The position numbers were made by a program, and so were the translations under genes. From positions 1 through 64,000 of the forward strand of contig NZ_BMMM01000011.1 in assembly GCF_014645835.1 (NCBI RefSeq): 64,000 bases of DNA. Reading direction: 5' to 3'. The stretch's first letter is position 1. Every line of letters begins with the position of its first letter. This DNA is from Streptomyces albiflavescens (GTDB lineage: Bacteria; Actinomycetota; Actinomycetes; Streptomycetales; Streptomycetaceae). The notes under the pieces are model-generated. The model ran no database searches and had not been told where the DNA came from. It worked only from the letters and a program-made list of their open reading frames with translations. Positions 1 through 11,220 of the stretch are shown here, piece by piece.

Positions 1-824
1 GCCAACTGGCGGTAGGTCAACCCCGGCCGCCAGGACGGCAGATGCACCTCGTAGACGGAGAACGGGACCTCGTGCACCGGACGCTCAGCCCGCCCCGTCA
101 TCCAGGCGGCGTCTTCCCACGTATAGGACGACTCCGTCACGATCGACGCCGTCGCCGGTGGCACCTCGGTGCGGCGGGCCATCGGGTCGGCGCGCAGCGT
201 GCGCGTCCCGTCGGGGCGGGTGATGTCGAACTTGTAGAGGGTGCCCTCACCGATTCCCGGAAGGAACAGCTCCCACACCCCGGAGGAGCCCAGCGACCGC
301 ATGGGAAATCCCGTGCTGCCGTCCCAGTGGCAGAAGTCTCCGCAGACCCTGACGCCCCGCGCGTTCGGGGCCCACACCGTGAAGCGGGTGCCGAGGACGC
401 CCTCGTGGGTCATGGGGTGGGCACCCAACGCCCGCCACAGCTCCTCGTGCCGGCCTTCGCCGATCAGGTGCAGGTCGAGTTCTCCCAGCGCGGGCAGGAA
501 ACGGTAGGGGTCCTGCACTGCGAACTCGGTGCCGTCGTACGTCACCGACAGCGTGTACTCGGGGATCGCGTCGAGCCGCAGTACGCCGGAGAAGAGGCCG
601 TCGCCCTCGTCGTCCAGCTTCGTGGACAACCCGTCCACCACCACGGCCACCGCCTGGGCGTACGGACGCAGCGCGCGGAACACGATGCCGCCCGGCACCG
701 GGTGCGCGCCGAGCAGCGCGTGAGGATCGTGATGCGCCCCCGACAGCAGGCGCCCCCGGTCCGTCGGGTCCAGCGAAGCGGGAGTGGCCGGCCGTACGCT
801 GACCGGTGCGGTGCGGACTGTCAC
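1..824 (-). CDS. glgB: 1,4-alpha-glucan branching enzyme GlgB (N-terminal part, cut by window edge)
   Basis: GlgB makes alpha-1,6 branches in alpha-glucan in the cytoplasm. Only about 274 N-terminal residues are here; the GH13 catalytic barrel lies outside. The translation carries an N1-type module (HHDPHALLGAHP near residue 32) and then the CBM48 module, with VWAPNARGVRVCGDFCHWDG followed by GVWELFLPGIGEGTLYKF. The visible end, YEVHLPSWRPG, is where the barrel begins. The GTG start is fixed by AGGAGG seven bases upstream. It lies 59 bp behind the maltokinase stop on the same strand, so it is the last gene of the glgE-treS-mak-glgB operon. Partner enzymes make this the branching enzyme of the GlgE pathway; that assignment rests on context plus family. 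Confidence 0.96.
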   Translation of the reverse strand, partial: MTVRTAPVSVRPATPASLDPTDRGRLLSGAHHDPHALLGAHPVPGGIVFRALRPYAQAVAVVVDGLSTKLDDEGDGLFSGVLRLDAIPEYTLSVTYDGTEFAVQDPYRFLPALGELDLHLIGEGRHEELWRALGAHPMTHEGVLGTRFTVWAPNARGVRVCGDFCHWDGSTGFPMRSLGSSGVWELFLPGIGEGTLYKFDITRPDGTRTLRADPMARRTEVPPATASIVTESSYTWEDAAWMTGRAERPVHEVPFSVYEVHLPSWRPGLTYRQL

Positions 825-883
825 GGCTTCAGCCTCCTCTAGAGGGGAAAGGGAGTGTGCGGGGTGTCGCAGTCGAAGGGCCT

Positions 884-2260
884 TCACTGGCGTTCGGCGG
901 CGAGACGTCTGACCGCCGCCATCGGCACGGGCAGCCAGTCAGGACGGTGTCGCGCCTCGTACAGCACTTCGTACACGGCTCGGTCCGTCTCGTACGCGCG
1001 CAGCAGCTCTGGTTCCTCGCGCGGGTCCCACTCCGCCTCGGCGGCATAGCCCGCGCAGTAGGCCTCGCGGCAGCGTTGTGCCCACTCGGGACGCCAGGGG
1101 TGACGGGAGCGGGCCGCGTAGTCGAACGAGCGCAGCATGCCCGCGACATCGCGTACGGGGGACTGGACGCGTCGGCGTTCGGTGAGCGGTCGGGCGGGCT
1201 CGCCCTCGAAGTCGATGACGGACCACTGCTGTCCGGCCCGCAGGACCTGACCGAGGTGGAGATCGCCGTGAATGCGCTGGGCGGGACGGGCCGCCGTGCC
1301 GAGGACGCCGAGTGCGTCGAAGGCGGACCGCAGCCCATCCGCGTGCGGACCGAGTTCGGGTACGGAACGGACCGCGGCGTCGAGTCGCTCGCTCATCGCG
1401 GTGGCAAGCGGCCTGTTCTGAGGCGGACTTGTCACGTCTATGGGGAACGCCGAGGCCAGTGCCAGATGCACCTCAGCGGTCGCCCGGCCCAGTTCGTACG
1501 CCTCGTCGGTGAACTCCAGCCCCAAGGCGAGGGATTCGAGCGCCAGTGTCCAGCCGTCGGTGGCCTCACGCAGGAACGGCTGAAGAACTCCGAGCGTCGC
1601 TTCCTGCGGCCGTGAGGTCCGAAACCACGCGGCGGGAGCGGGTACGCGGGTGCAGCCCTGGCGGGCCAGCGCCCGGGGCACCTCCAGGTCCGGGTTGATG
1701 CCGGGCTGGATACGGCGGAAGACCTTCAGGATGAACGAATTCCCGTACACCAGCGAGGAGTTGGACTGCTCGGCGTCGAGAAGACGCGGAGCCAGACCGG
1801 TGGGCACCGTCACCCGTATGTCGCGCTCGAAACGCAGCGGACCCGCCGTGCCCGGCCGGCGCAGGCGCTCCAGGAGCAGTCCCGCCGCCCTGGGGTCGTG
1901 GAAGGCGTCGTAGACGATCAGGTCCGCCAGCGGGCCGGCGTTCGCCCGGCCGATGGCGGCATGGGCGAGACGTGGCGGCAGGACTTTCCGTACGCCGAGG
2001 AGCAGTTGATAGCAGTCGTCGGGTGGGGGAGTGCCCGGGCTTCCGTGGGCAGGCGGGTCGAGGTGCTCGGTGCGGACCAGCAGGTGCAGGCACCCTGGGT
2101 ACAGTTCGGTCGTCGACACCAGGGTCACATCCGTGACGGGCCTGCCCTTGCCAGCGAACCAGCGCTGCCGCGGCAGCCACGCGCGCAGCAGTTCTGCGAG
2201 CGAGGTCAGCAGCGGAGCGGGGCCGAGGCCGCTCGGACGGTGCAGTGCGGTCTTCGCCAT
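884..2260 (-). CDS. mak: Maltokinase (Mak/Pep2)
   Basis: Phosphorylates maltose to alpha-maltose-1-phosphate with ATP, feeding GlgE. The protein is about 458 residues, the usual length. It has an aminoglycoside-phosphotransferase-like fold with HGDLHLGQ at 331-338 (catalytic Asp) and IDFEGEP at 349-355 (metal-binding Asp). The N-terminal RQRWFAGKGR is typical of the Mak cap. I chose the ATG with GAAGGGA upstream. A TTG at 2320 overlaps the treS stop by four bases (TTGA) and would add 20 residues without family support; it could be the true coupled start. The gene sits between treS and glgB. In some actinobacteria it is fused to treS; here it is separate. Confidence 0.93.
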   Translation of the reverse strand: MAKTALHRPSGLGPAPLLTSLAELLRAWLPRQRWFAGKGRPVTDVTLVSTTELYPGCLHLLVRTEHLDPPAHGSPGTPPPDDCYQLLLGVRKVLPPRLAHAAIGRANAGPLADLIVYDAFHDPRAAGLLLERLRRPGTAGPLRFERDIRVTVPTGLAPRLLDAEQSNSSLVYGNSFILKVFRRIQPGINPDLEVPRALARQGCTRVPAPAAWFRTSRPQEATLGVLQPFLREATDGWTLALESLALGLEFTDEAYELGRATAEVHLALASAFPIDVTSPPQNRPLATAMSERLDAAVRSVPELGPHADGLRSAFDALGVLGTAARPAQRIHGDLHLGQVLRAGQQWSVIDFEGEPARPLTERRRVQSPVRDVAGMLRSFDYAARSRHPWRPEWAQRCREAYCAGYAAEAEWDPREEPELLRAYETDRAVYEVLYEARHRPDWLPVPMAAVRRLAAERQ

Positions 2261-2316
2261 GGCGACACGTCCCTTCAGAGGCAGGCGGGCTTGTGGGAGC
2301 ACACGCAGGCATCCGG

Positions 2317-4034
<1,718 letters not shown>

Positions 4035-4038
<4 letters not shown>

Positions 4039-6200
4039 GTTGTGGGTGACCCTCCGATCTGCGGTGAGGACGGTCGCAGGACGGTGAGGATGTGCGCGGG
4101 CCTATGCCCTGGCTCGAGACGCACATAGTTGGCCCTGCCCCAGTTGTAGGTCTCGCCGGTGAGCTCGTCGCGCACCGGCACGGACTCGTGCCAGTCCAGG
4201 CCGAGTTGCGGCATGTCCAACGAGACCGTGGCCTCCTGGGTGTGGTGGGGGTCGAGGTTGGCCACCACCACAACCGTGTTCGAACCGCGTGCGTCCGCTA
4301 CAGACTTCGAGTAGGCGATCACCGCCTCCTTGTCCGTGTGATGGAAATGGAGGTCGCGCAGCTGACGCAGCGCGGGGCTGCGCCGCCTGATCGCGTTGAG
4401 CGTGCCCATCAATGGCGCGATGCTACGTCCGTCACGCTCCGACGACTCCCAGTCGCGCGGCCGCAGTTGGTACTTCTCGGAGTTCAGATACTCCTCGCTG
4501 CCGTCACGCAGCGGGGTGTTCTCGCAGAGTTCATACCCGCTGTAGATCCCCCAGGTCGGCGACAGCGTCGCGGCGAGGACCGCCCGCACCTCGAAGGCCG
4601 GCCTGCCGCCGCGCTGCAGGAACTCGTGCAGGATGTCGGGGGTGTTGACGAAGAAGTTGGGCCGCATGTACGCGGCCGCCTCGCCCGACAGTTCGGTGAG
4701 GTAGTCGGTCAGCTCCTCCTTGGTGTTGCGCCAGGTGAAATAGGTGTACGACTGCTGGAAGCCGATGGCCGCGAGCGTGTGCATCATCGCCGGGCGGGTG
4801 AAGGCCTCCGCCAGGAAGATCACATCGGGGTCGGTGCGGTTGATGTCCGCGATCACCTGCTCCCAGAACACCACCGGTTTTGTGTGCGGATTGTCGACGC
4901 GGAAGATCCGTACGCCATGGCTCATCCAGTGCCGCAGTACGCGCAGCGTCTCCTGGACCAGGCCCGGCATGTCCTTGTCGAAGGCGATCGGATAGATGTC
5001 CTGGTACTTCTTGGGCGGGTTCTCGGCATACGCGATGGTGCCGTCCGTACGGTGGTGGAACCACTCGGGGTGCTTCTCCACCCACGGGTGGTCGGGGGAG
5101 CACTGGAGCGCGAAGTCGAGGGCGACCTCCAGGCCGACGCCCGCGGCCCGGCGTACGAACGCGTCGAAGTCGTCGATCGTCCCCAGGTCCGGGTGGACCG
5201 CGTCGTGACCGCCCTCCGGGGAACCGATCGCCCAGGGCACACCGACGTCGCCCTGACCCGCGGACAGCGTGTTGTTGGGGCCCTTGCGGAAGGTCGTGCC
5301 GATGGGATGGATCGGGGGCAGGTAGACGACGTCGAAGCCCATCTCCGCGATCCCGGGCAGGCGTTCGGCGGCCGAACGGAACGTGCCGTGAGGCCGCTCC
5401 GGGGTGCCCTCCGAGCGCGGGAAGAACTCGTACCAGGAGCCGTACAGCGCCCGCTCCCGTTCCACCTGCAGTGTCAACGGCTGTGAGGACGTGACGAGTT
5501 CGCGCAGTGGATGGCGGGCGAGGATCTTGTCGACGTCGGGGGTGAGGGCGGCGGCGAGCCGGGCCGAGGCGGGGCGGCCGAGGTCGCGCAGCGCGTCGGC
5601 GGCCCGCAGGATCGTGTCCCGTCGGCCCTTGCCCTTCGGCACTCCGGTGGCCGCCCGCTCGTACAGCCGGGCGCCCTCCTCCAGGACCAGTTCCGTGTCC
5701 AACCCGGCCGGGATCTTGATGCCCGCGTGGTGCCGCCAGGTGGTGATCGGATCGCCCCACGCCTCCACCGTGTACGTCCAGCGGCCTTCCTTCTCCGCGG
5801 AGACCGTGGCGCCCCAGCGGTCGGTTCCGGGGGCCAGTTCGCGCATCGGGATCCAGGGGCCGGTGCGACCGTCCGGATCACACAGGACGGCGTTCGCGGC
5901 GACCGCGTCATGGCCCTCGCGGAAGACCGTGGCCGAGATCTCGAAGGACTCGCCGACCACCGCCTTCGCGGGCCGGCGGCCGCCGAGGACGATCGGGCGG
6001 ACGTCGACGACGGGGATGCGTCCAACGGTCGTGCCAGGGGCGCTGATGGTGTCGGTGGGGCCGGTGGTGCCGGCGCGGGTCTCGGCTCCGGTCTCGGCGG
6101 AGGGTTTCTCCGTGGTGCGGCAATCGGTGTCGGTCGTGTGAATCGGCGGTGCGTCGGGGGTGGTCGTCGGGGGTGGCGACGTGTGGTGCGTTGCGGGCAT
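4035..6200 (-). CDS. glgE: Alpha-1,4-glucan:maltose-1-phosphate maltosyltransferase GlgE
   Basis: Transfers maltose from alpha-maltose-1-phosphate to the non-reducing end of alpha-1,4-glucan. It is a GH13_3 enzyme of 721 residues. The nucleophile is D436 in RIFRVDNPHTKP and the acid/base E465 in IFLAEAFTRP; their spacing of 29 equals that of the known S. coelicolor pair D394/E423. The first 60 residues are a Thr/Pro-rich extension not seen in the core enzyme, probably disordered. The ATG start has AGGAG about seven bases upstream. It is the first gene of the operon. The leader holds a small hairpin (7-bp arms, 6283-6301) of unknown role. Confidence 0.96.
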
Positions 6201-6282
6201 GACCGCTCCTGTCCGCGTCAACTCGGGTGGGCGGATGAGGGTGTGGGGAGGTGGGGCCTGCGGGGCGTACCGGAGGAGCCTT

Positions 6283-6301
6283 CCCACCCTATTCGGGTGG
6301 G
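6283..6301. promoter_or_regulatory. Short inverted repeat upstream of glgE
   Basis: CCCACCC and GGGTGGG arms are separated by five bases, about 85 bp upstream of the glgE start. The position fits a leader hairpin or an operator for the glgE operon. Only the dyad is seen; the function is unknown. Confidence 0.3.
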
Positions 6302-6346
6302 CAATCCGGCACTTTGTTAACTACTCACGCGTATGTCCACACACAA

Positions 6347-6379
6347 GACCGGCCTCGTCCTGTGAGGTCGAGGCCGGTC
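6347..6379 (-). terminator. Rho-independent-like terminator of the subtilase gene
   Basis: Perfect 11-bp arms (GACCGGCCTCG / CGAGGCCGGTC) with an 11-base loop lie 18 bp beyond the subtilase stop. There is no long U tract, as is usual in Streptomyces. Confidence 0.75.
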
Positions 6380-6396
6380 GGTGTCCCCGAAGCCCG

Positions 6397-7599
6397 CTAG
6401 GGGTTGTTGACCTGCAGGAGCCTGTTCGGTGAGCCGAGACCCGCGCCCGAAATCTTTCCCGATACAGCCCGTTTCACCAGCGCCTTGGCCACTTGGGCGG
6501 GCGTGGCCCGGGAATGGTCGGCCAGATAGAGCGCGGCCGCGCCCGCCACGTGCGGGCTCGCCATCGACGTACCGGAGAAGGTCGCCTTCCCCGTGTCACT
6601 CGCGTACGACGCCGAGGTGATCGCCACGCCGGGAGCGAACAGGTCGAGCGCCGAACCGGTGTTGGAGAAGCTCGCGCGCGCGTCCGCCCTGTCGCTCGCG
6701 CCGACCGTGAGGGCCTGCGAGACCCGGGCCGGTGAGTAGAGACCGGCCGGAAGCCCGTCGTTGCCCGCCGCCACCGCGTAGGTCACCCCGGAGGCGATGG
6801 AGTTGCGTACCGCGGCGTCCAATTGGGTGTTGGCGTACCCGCCCAGGCTCATGTTCGCCACGGCCGGTTTCTTCGCGTGCCTGGTCACCCAGTCGATGCC
6901 CGCGATGACCTGCGCGGTGGTGCCGGAGCCGTCGTTGTCGAGGACGCGGACGGCGACCACCTTGGCCTTCTTGGCCACGCCGTACTTGCTGCCCACGATG
7001 GTCCCGGCGACATGCGTGCCGTGCCCGTTGCCGTCCTTGGCCGTCCTGTCGTTGTCGACGAAGTCCCAGCCGTAGCTCGCCCGGCCGCCGAAGTCCTTGT
7101 GCGTGATGCGGATGCCGGTGTCGATGACGTACGTGGTCACGCCGGCGCCCGCCGACTCGGGCCAGGTGTAGCCCTTGTCCAGCGGCAGGTTCGGCTGGTC
7201 GATCCGGTCGAGGCCCCATGAGGGCGGGTTCTTCTGGAAGTGGTCGAGCGCCACCCGGGTGTCCTGCACGACCGAGGCCACACGGGAGTCCGCCGCGAGC
7301 CGCCGGGCCTGCTTCTCGTTGACCTTCACGGCGTAGCCATTGAGGGCCGTTCCGTAGGTGTGGCTGATTCTCGCCCCGTACTTCTCGGCGATGCTCTTTC
7401 CCGCCGACGACGGAGCCTGTGTTCCCCCCTTGAGTGTCACGATGTAACTCCCGCTGACGGAACCGGGATCGCCGGCGCCGAGTATCTGCCCCTCCGGGGC
7501 GGCGTGCGCGGGCAGGGTGATGGCCGAAAGCACCGCGGCCGTCGTGACCGCGGTGAGGCCTCCCGCCCAGCGCAGACGCCTCTCTCTCGTCTGTGCCAT
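6397..7599 (-). CDS. Secreted subtilisin-like serine protease (S8, proteinase-K type)
   Basis: Extracellular endopeptidase of 400 residues. It has a Sec signal peptide (RRLRW then a hydrophobic run, cut near AHA-AP at 34) and an I9 inhibitor propeptide (SYIVTLKGG to about residue 115). The S8 catalytic domain follows with Asp160 (YVIDTGI), His193 (NGHGTHVAGT), oxyanion Asn280 (AVAAGND) and Ser345 (SGTSMASPH). It ends right after the domain, with no sorting or carbohydrate-binding module. The start is the ATG with GAGGAGGGGAA upstream. The gene is followed by its own terminator and reads toward glgE, so it is a single transcript. Confidence 0.95.
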   Translation of the reverse strand: MAQTRERRLRWAGGLTAVTTAAVLSAITLPAHAAPEGQILGAGDPGSVSGSYIVTLKGGTQAPSSAGKSIAEKYGARISHTYGTALNGYAVKVNEKQARRLAADSRVASVVQDTRVALDHFQKNPPSWGLDRIDQPNLPLDKGYTWPESAGAGVTTYVIDTGIRITHKDFGGRASYGWDFVDNDRTAKDGNGHGTHVAGTIVGSKYGVAKKAKVVAVRVLDNDGSGTTAQVIAGIDWVTRHAKKPAVANMSLGGYANTQLDAAVRNSIASGVTYAVAAGNDGLPAGLYSPARVSQALTVGASDRADARASFSNTGSALDLFAPGVAITSASYASDTGKATFSGTSMASPHVAGAAALYLADHSRATPAQVAKALVKRAVSGKISGAGLGSPNRLLQVNNP

Positions 7600-7992
7600 G
7601 ACTTGAGTTCCCCTCCTCAACTCGGCGTACGGCCATCGGAGCAGACCGGTGTGGGCCGAGTCCGGCCGTACGCCACCTGGCGAGCCTCTCGTGCGGTGCG
7701 AAGCCTCACAAGGCCGCCCAGGAGGGCGGAATCGGCCATATCGTCCGTGACGTACACGTGAAGGTTGCGGCGAGTTCCCGCCGAAGTCGCACAGCCCTCC
7801 GCCGATGTCACCCAGTCGGCCCGATCGACCGTCCGGACCTCGATGCGCCGTGTTGCGAAGGCACCCTCGCCGCTACCGTCGTGGGTGACGAAGGACGCAC
7901 AAGGGCGTGTGTCCCTCTTCGGCGCACGCCCAGCCACGTGCGCCCTCCTGCCGCCTACGTCCTCCGTTACGTCCCCCGTGAAGGTGGAACTC
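7600..7992. promoter_or_regulatory. Divergent intergenic region between the subtilase gene and glgP
   Basis: 393 bp separate two divergently transcribed genes and must hold both promoters. I see no convincing gene here; the open frames lack a ribosome site and any recognisable domain. No clear -35/-10 pair could be picked by eye. Confidence 0.5.
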
Positions 7993-10611
7993 GTGAAGGC
8001 AATCCGCAGATTCACCGTTCGACCCGTACTCCCCGAAGCCCTTCACCCGCTCAGTGACCTGGCGCGCAATCTCCGCTGGTCCTGGCATGCCGAGACCCGT
8101 GATCTCTTCCAGTCCGTCGACCCGGAGCGCTGGGCCACCTCGGACGGCGACCCCGTCCGCCTGCTCGGCAGTGTGTCGACAGGGCGGCTCGCGGAGCTCA
8201 CCGAGGACCGCCGTTTCCTGCGCCGCCTTGCCGCGGTCGCCGACGATCTGCGGGACTATGTGACCGGCGACCGCTGGTACCAGTCCCAGTCCTCCGAACT
8301 GCCCGCAGCCATCGCCTACTTCTCGCCCGAGTTCGGCATCACGGCCGCGCTGCCGCAGTACTCCGGCGGCCTCGGCATCCTCGCGGGCGATCATCTGAAG
8401 GCCGCCAGTGACCTGGGCGTTCCGCTGATCGGCGTGGGTCTGCTCTACCGGCACGGCTACTTCCGGCAGACCCTGTCGCGCGACGGCTGGCAGCAGGAGC
8501 ACTATCCGGTCCTGGACCCGAACGAGCTGCCTCTGACGCCCCTGCGCGAGCCCGACGGCACCGACGCCCAGGTGTCGCTGGCCCTCCCCGGCGGCCGTGC
8601 GTTGCGGGCCCGGATCTGGCTGGCGCAGGTGGGCCGCGTCCCGCTCCTCATGCTCGACTCCGACGTGGAGGAGAACGACTTCGGCGAACGCGGGGTGACC
8701 GACCGGCTGTACGGCGGCGGCAGCGAACACCGGCTGCTGCAGGAGATGCTCCTCGGCATAGGAGGGGTGCGCGCGGTCCGGACGTACTGCCGGCTCACCG
8801 GACACCCGCAGCCCGAGGTGTTCCACACGAACGAGGGTCACGCGGGCTTCCTCGGCCTGGAGCGGATCGCCGAACTCGCCGACGAGGGGCTGGACTTCGA
8901 TTCCTGCCTGGAGGCGGTCAGGGCCGGCACGGTCTTCACCACCCACACCCCCGTACCCGCCGGAATCGACCGCTTCGACCGGGAGCTGGTGGCCCGCCAC
9001 TTCGGTACCGACGCCGAGCTCCCGCGCATCGACGTGGAACGGATCCTGGGCCTCGGCATGGAGACCTACCCCGGAGGCGAGCCGAACCTCTTCAACATGG
9101 CGGTGATGGGGTTGCGCCTCGGCCAGCGGGCGAACGGGGTCTCGCTGCTCCACGGTCATGTCAGCCGGGAGATGTTCTCGGGGCTGTGGCCGGGATTCGA
9201 CCCGGAGGAGGTCCCGATCACCTCGGTGACCAACGGGGTGCACGCGCCGACCTGGGTGGCTCCGGAAGTCTTCCGGCTCGGCGCCCGGCAGATCGGCGCG
9301 CAGCGCACCGAGGACGCCTTGACGGTCGGTGGCTCGGACCGCTGGGACGCGGTGGCCGACATCGCGGACCAGGAGATCTGGGATCTGCGGCGGGTGCTGC
9401 GCGAGCAGCTGGTGTGGGAGGTGAGGGAGCGCCTGTACGCGTCCTGGCGCCAGCGCGGCGCGGGTACGGCCGAGCTGGGCTGGATCGACGGGGTGTTGGA
9501 TCCGGACGTCCTGACCATCGGCTTCGCGCGCCGAGTGCCCTCGTACAAACGGCTGACCCTGATGCTGCGCGACCGCGACCGCCTGATGGATCTCCTCCTG
9601 CACGCCGAACGCCCGGTCCAGATCGTGGTCGCGGGCAAGGCCCATCCCGCGGACGACGGCGGGAAACGTCTGGTCCAGGAGCTGGTCCGGTTCGCGGACG
9701 ACCCACGCGTGCGCCACCGGATCGTGTTCCTGCCGGACTACGGGATGGCGATGGCGCAGAAGCTGTACCCGGGGTGCGACATCTGGCTGAACAATCCCCT
9801 CCGCCCCCTGGAGGCCTGCGGGACGAGTGGCATGAAGGCGGCGCTCAACGGCTGCCTCAACCTGTCGGTCCTGGACGGCTGGTGGGACGAGTGGTTCCAG
9901 CCCGACTTCGGTTGGGCGATCCCGACGGCGGACGGTACGGCGACCGACGACGACCGCCGCGACGACCTGGAGGCGGCGGCGCTGTACGACCTGCTCGAAC
10001 AGCGCGTGGCCCCGCGCTTCTACGAGCGTGGCCAGGGCGGCCTGCCCGACCGCTGGATCGAGATGGTCCGCCAGACGCTGACCCATCTGGGCCCGAAGGT
10101 GCTCGCGGGCCGGATGGTTCGCGAATACGTGGAGCGCCTGTACACCCCGGCGGCCCGCGCCCACCGCTCCCTCACCGCGGACACGGCCCGCGAACTGGCC
10201 GCCTGGAAGTCCCGCGTCCGCTCCGCCTGGCCGCAGGTCACCGTCGACCACGTCGAGGCCTCCTCCGTCACGACCACCGCCGAACTCGGCACCACCCTGT
10301 CCCTGCGCGTGCGCGTCGGCCTCGGCGACCTCGTCCCCGACGACGTCGAGGTGCAGGCCGTCGCAGGCCGCGTCGACTCCGACGACCGCATCGCGGACGC
10401 GGTGTGCGTACCACTGAAACCGGCGGGCGGCCCGGACCTGGAGGGGCGCTGGGCGTACGAGGGACCGCTCTCCCTGGACCGCACCGGCCCCTTCGGCTAC
10501 ACGGTCCGCATCCTGCCCGCACACCGCCTGCTCGCGTCGAGCGCGGAGGTGGGGCTGGTGGCGGTGCCGTCGCAGGAGATGGGGGAGGGGGCGGGGGTTC
10601 TCATGCGGTGA
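7993..10611 (+). CDS. glgP: Alpha-glucan (glycogen/maltodextrin) phosphorylase, GT35
   Basis: Releases glucose-1-phosphate from alpha-1,4-glucan ends with a pyridoxal-phosphate cofactor. The 872-residue protein belongs to the actinobacterial long form. It begins with a DUF3417-type module (LSDLARNLRWSWHAETRDLF) and carries the PLP site GTSGMKAALNG, with Lys615 forming the Schiff base. VFHTNEGHAGFL and VTNGVHAPTW are other phosphorylase signatures. I chose the GTG with AAGGTGG upstream; a GTG 15 bp earlier is in frame but has no better site. Standing divergent from the glgE operon, it is well placed to break down the glucan that operon builds. Confidence 0.95.
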   Translation: MKAIRRFTVRPVLPEALHPLSDLARNLRWSWHAETRDLFQSVDPERWATSDGDPVRLLGSVSTGRLAELTEDRRFLRRLAAVADDLRDYVTGDRWYQSQSSELPAAIAYFSPEFGITAALPQYSGGLGILAGDHLKAASDLGVPLIGVGLLYRHGYFRQTLSRDGWQQEHYPVLDPNELPLTPLREPDGTDAQVSLALPGGRALRARIWLAQVGRVPLLMLDSDVEENDFGERGVTDRLYGGGSEHRLLQEMLLGIGGVRAVRTYCRLTGHPQPEVFHTNEGHAGFLGLERIAELADEGLDFDSCLEAVRAGTVFTTHTPVPAGIDRFDRELVARHFGTDAELPRIDVERILGLGMETYPGGEPNLFNMAVMGLRLGQRANGVSLLHGHVSREMFSGLWPGFDPEEVPITSVTNGVHAPTWVAPEVFRLGARQIGAQRTEDALTVGGSDRWDAVADIADQEIWDLRRVLREQLVWEVRERLYASWRQRGAGTAELGWIDGVLDPDVLTIGFARRVPSYKRLTLMLRDRDRLMDLLLHAERPVQIVVAGKAHPADDGGKRLVQELVRFADDPRVRHRIVFLPDYGMAMAQKLYPGCDIWLNNPLRPLEACGTSGMKAALNGCLNLSVLDGWWDEWFQPDFGWAIPTADGTATDDDRRDDLEAAALYDLLEQRVAPRFYERGQGGLPDRWIEMVRQTLTHLGPKVLAGRMVREYVERLYTPAARAHRSLTADTARELAAWKSRVRSAWPQVTVDHVEASSVTTTAELGTTLSLRVRVGLGDLVPDDVEVQAVAGRVDSDDRIADAVCVPLKPAGGPDLEGRWAYEGPLSLDRTGPFGYTVRILPAHRLLASSAEVGLVAVPSQEMGEGAGVLMR

Positions 10612-10621
10612 GGCGAGCCCG

Positions 10622-11122
10622 TCAGCTGTCCAGGCCCGCGCACAACCGGCGCAGTACCTTCCCGCACCTCTGGGCGTACGCGTGCTGGAGCCCCCTCGTG
10701 GCGGCTCCGCCCGCGCGGGCGTACCACTTCGCCGCGCGGCTGAAGGCGGTGATGGTGAGCCAGACGGTGCCGTCGCCCGTGCGGGTGATGACGAAGGACT
10801 CCTCGCCGCACTCGGGATGGCCGGAAAGCGTGCCATAGGCCCAGGCGGTGCGGCGGGGTTCCTCTGCCGTCCAGACCACGCGGCAGGGGGCCTTGATCGG
10901 GCCGAGACCGACCGTGACGTCGACTCCAGGGGCCGCCTTGTCCGCGTCGGCGGTGATGCCGACGCCCAGGGCGCGATGCATTTCCCAGGTCATGAGGGCC
11001 TCGGAGGCGCGGCGGAAGACGGCCTCGCCCTCGCCGATCCGGGAGCGGACGTGCAGTCGGTGGAAGCCCGGCGGGCAGCGGTCCTCGCGGGTCGCGCCCA
11101 CGTCCTCGTACGTGTAGGGCAT
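10622..11122 (-). CDS. DUF1990 (UPF0548) family protein
   Basis: A 166-residue cytoplasmic protein of the DUF1990 family. FHRLHVRSRIGEGEAVFRRA near the start, WEMHRALGV and the late GHPECGEESFVI are typical of the family. No catalytic role is established for it and none is inferred. It faces glgP tail to tail, with ten bases between the stops. The ATG start at 11122 gives the complete family length. Confidence 0.85.
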   Translation of the reverse strand: MPYTYEDVGATREDRCPPGFHRLHVRSRIGEGEAVFRRASEALMTWEMHRALGVGITADADKAAPGVDVTVGLGPIKAPCRVVWTAEEPRRTAWAYGTLSGHPECGEESFVITRTGDGTVWLTITAFSRAAKWYARAGGAATRGLQHAYAQRCGKVLRRLCAGLDS

Positions 11123-11136
11123 GGGGGACAGCGTAA

Positions 11137-11173
11137 GGCGGCACCCGGAGTCGCCGTCTCTCCGGGTACCGCC
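11137..11173 (-). terminator. Terminator downstream of the first M4 protease gene
   Basis: 14-bp arms (GGCGGCACCCGGAG / CTCCGGGTACCGCC) with one mismatch and a nine-base loop lie about 48 bp past the protease stop. Confidence 0.7.
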
Positions 11174-11220
11174 GTTGTTCCACTACGCCAGGAGCAGTTC
11201 AGCTCACGTTGACGCGAGGA

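Noticed and set aside
7873..10836. A 987-codon open frame on the minus strand opposite glgP
   Set aside because: It is antisense to a clear phosphorylase, has no recognisable domain and is rich in Arg, Ala, Gly and His as expected for a shadow frame in high-GC DNA.
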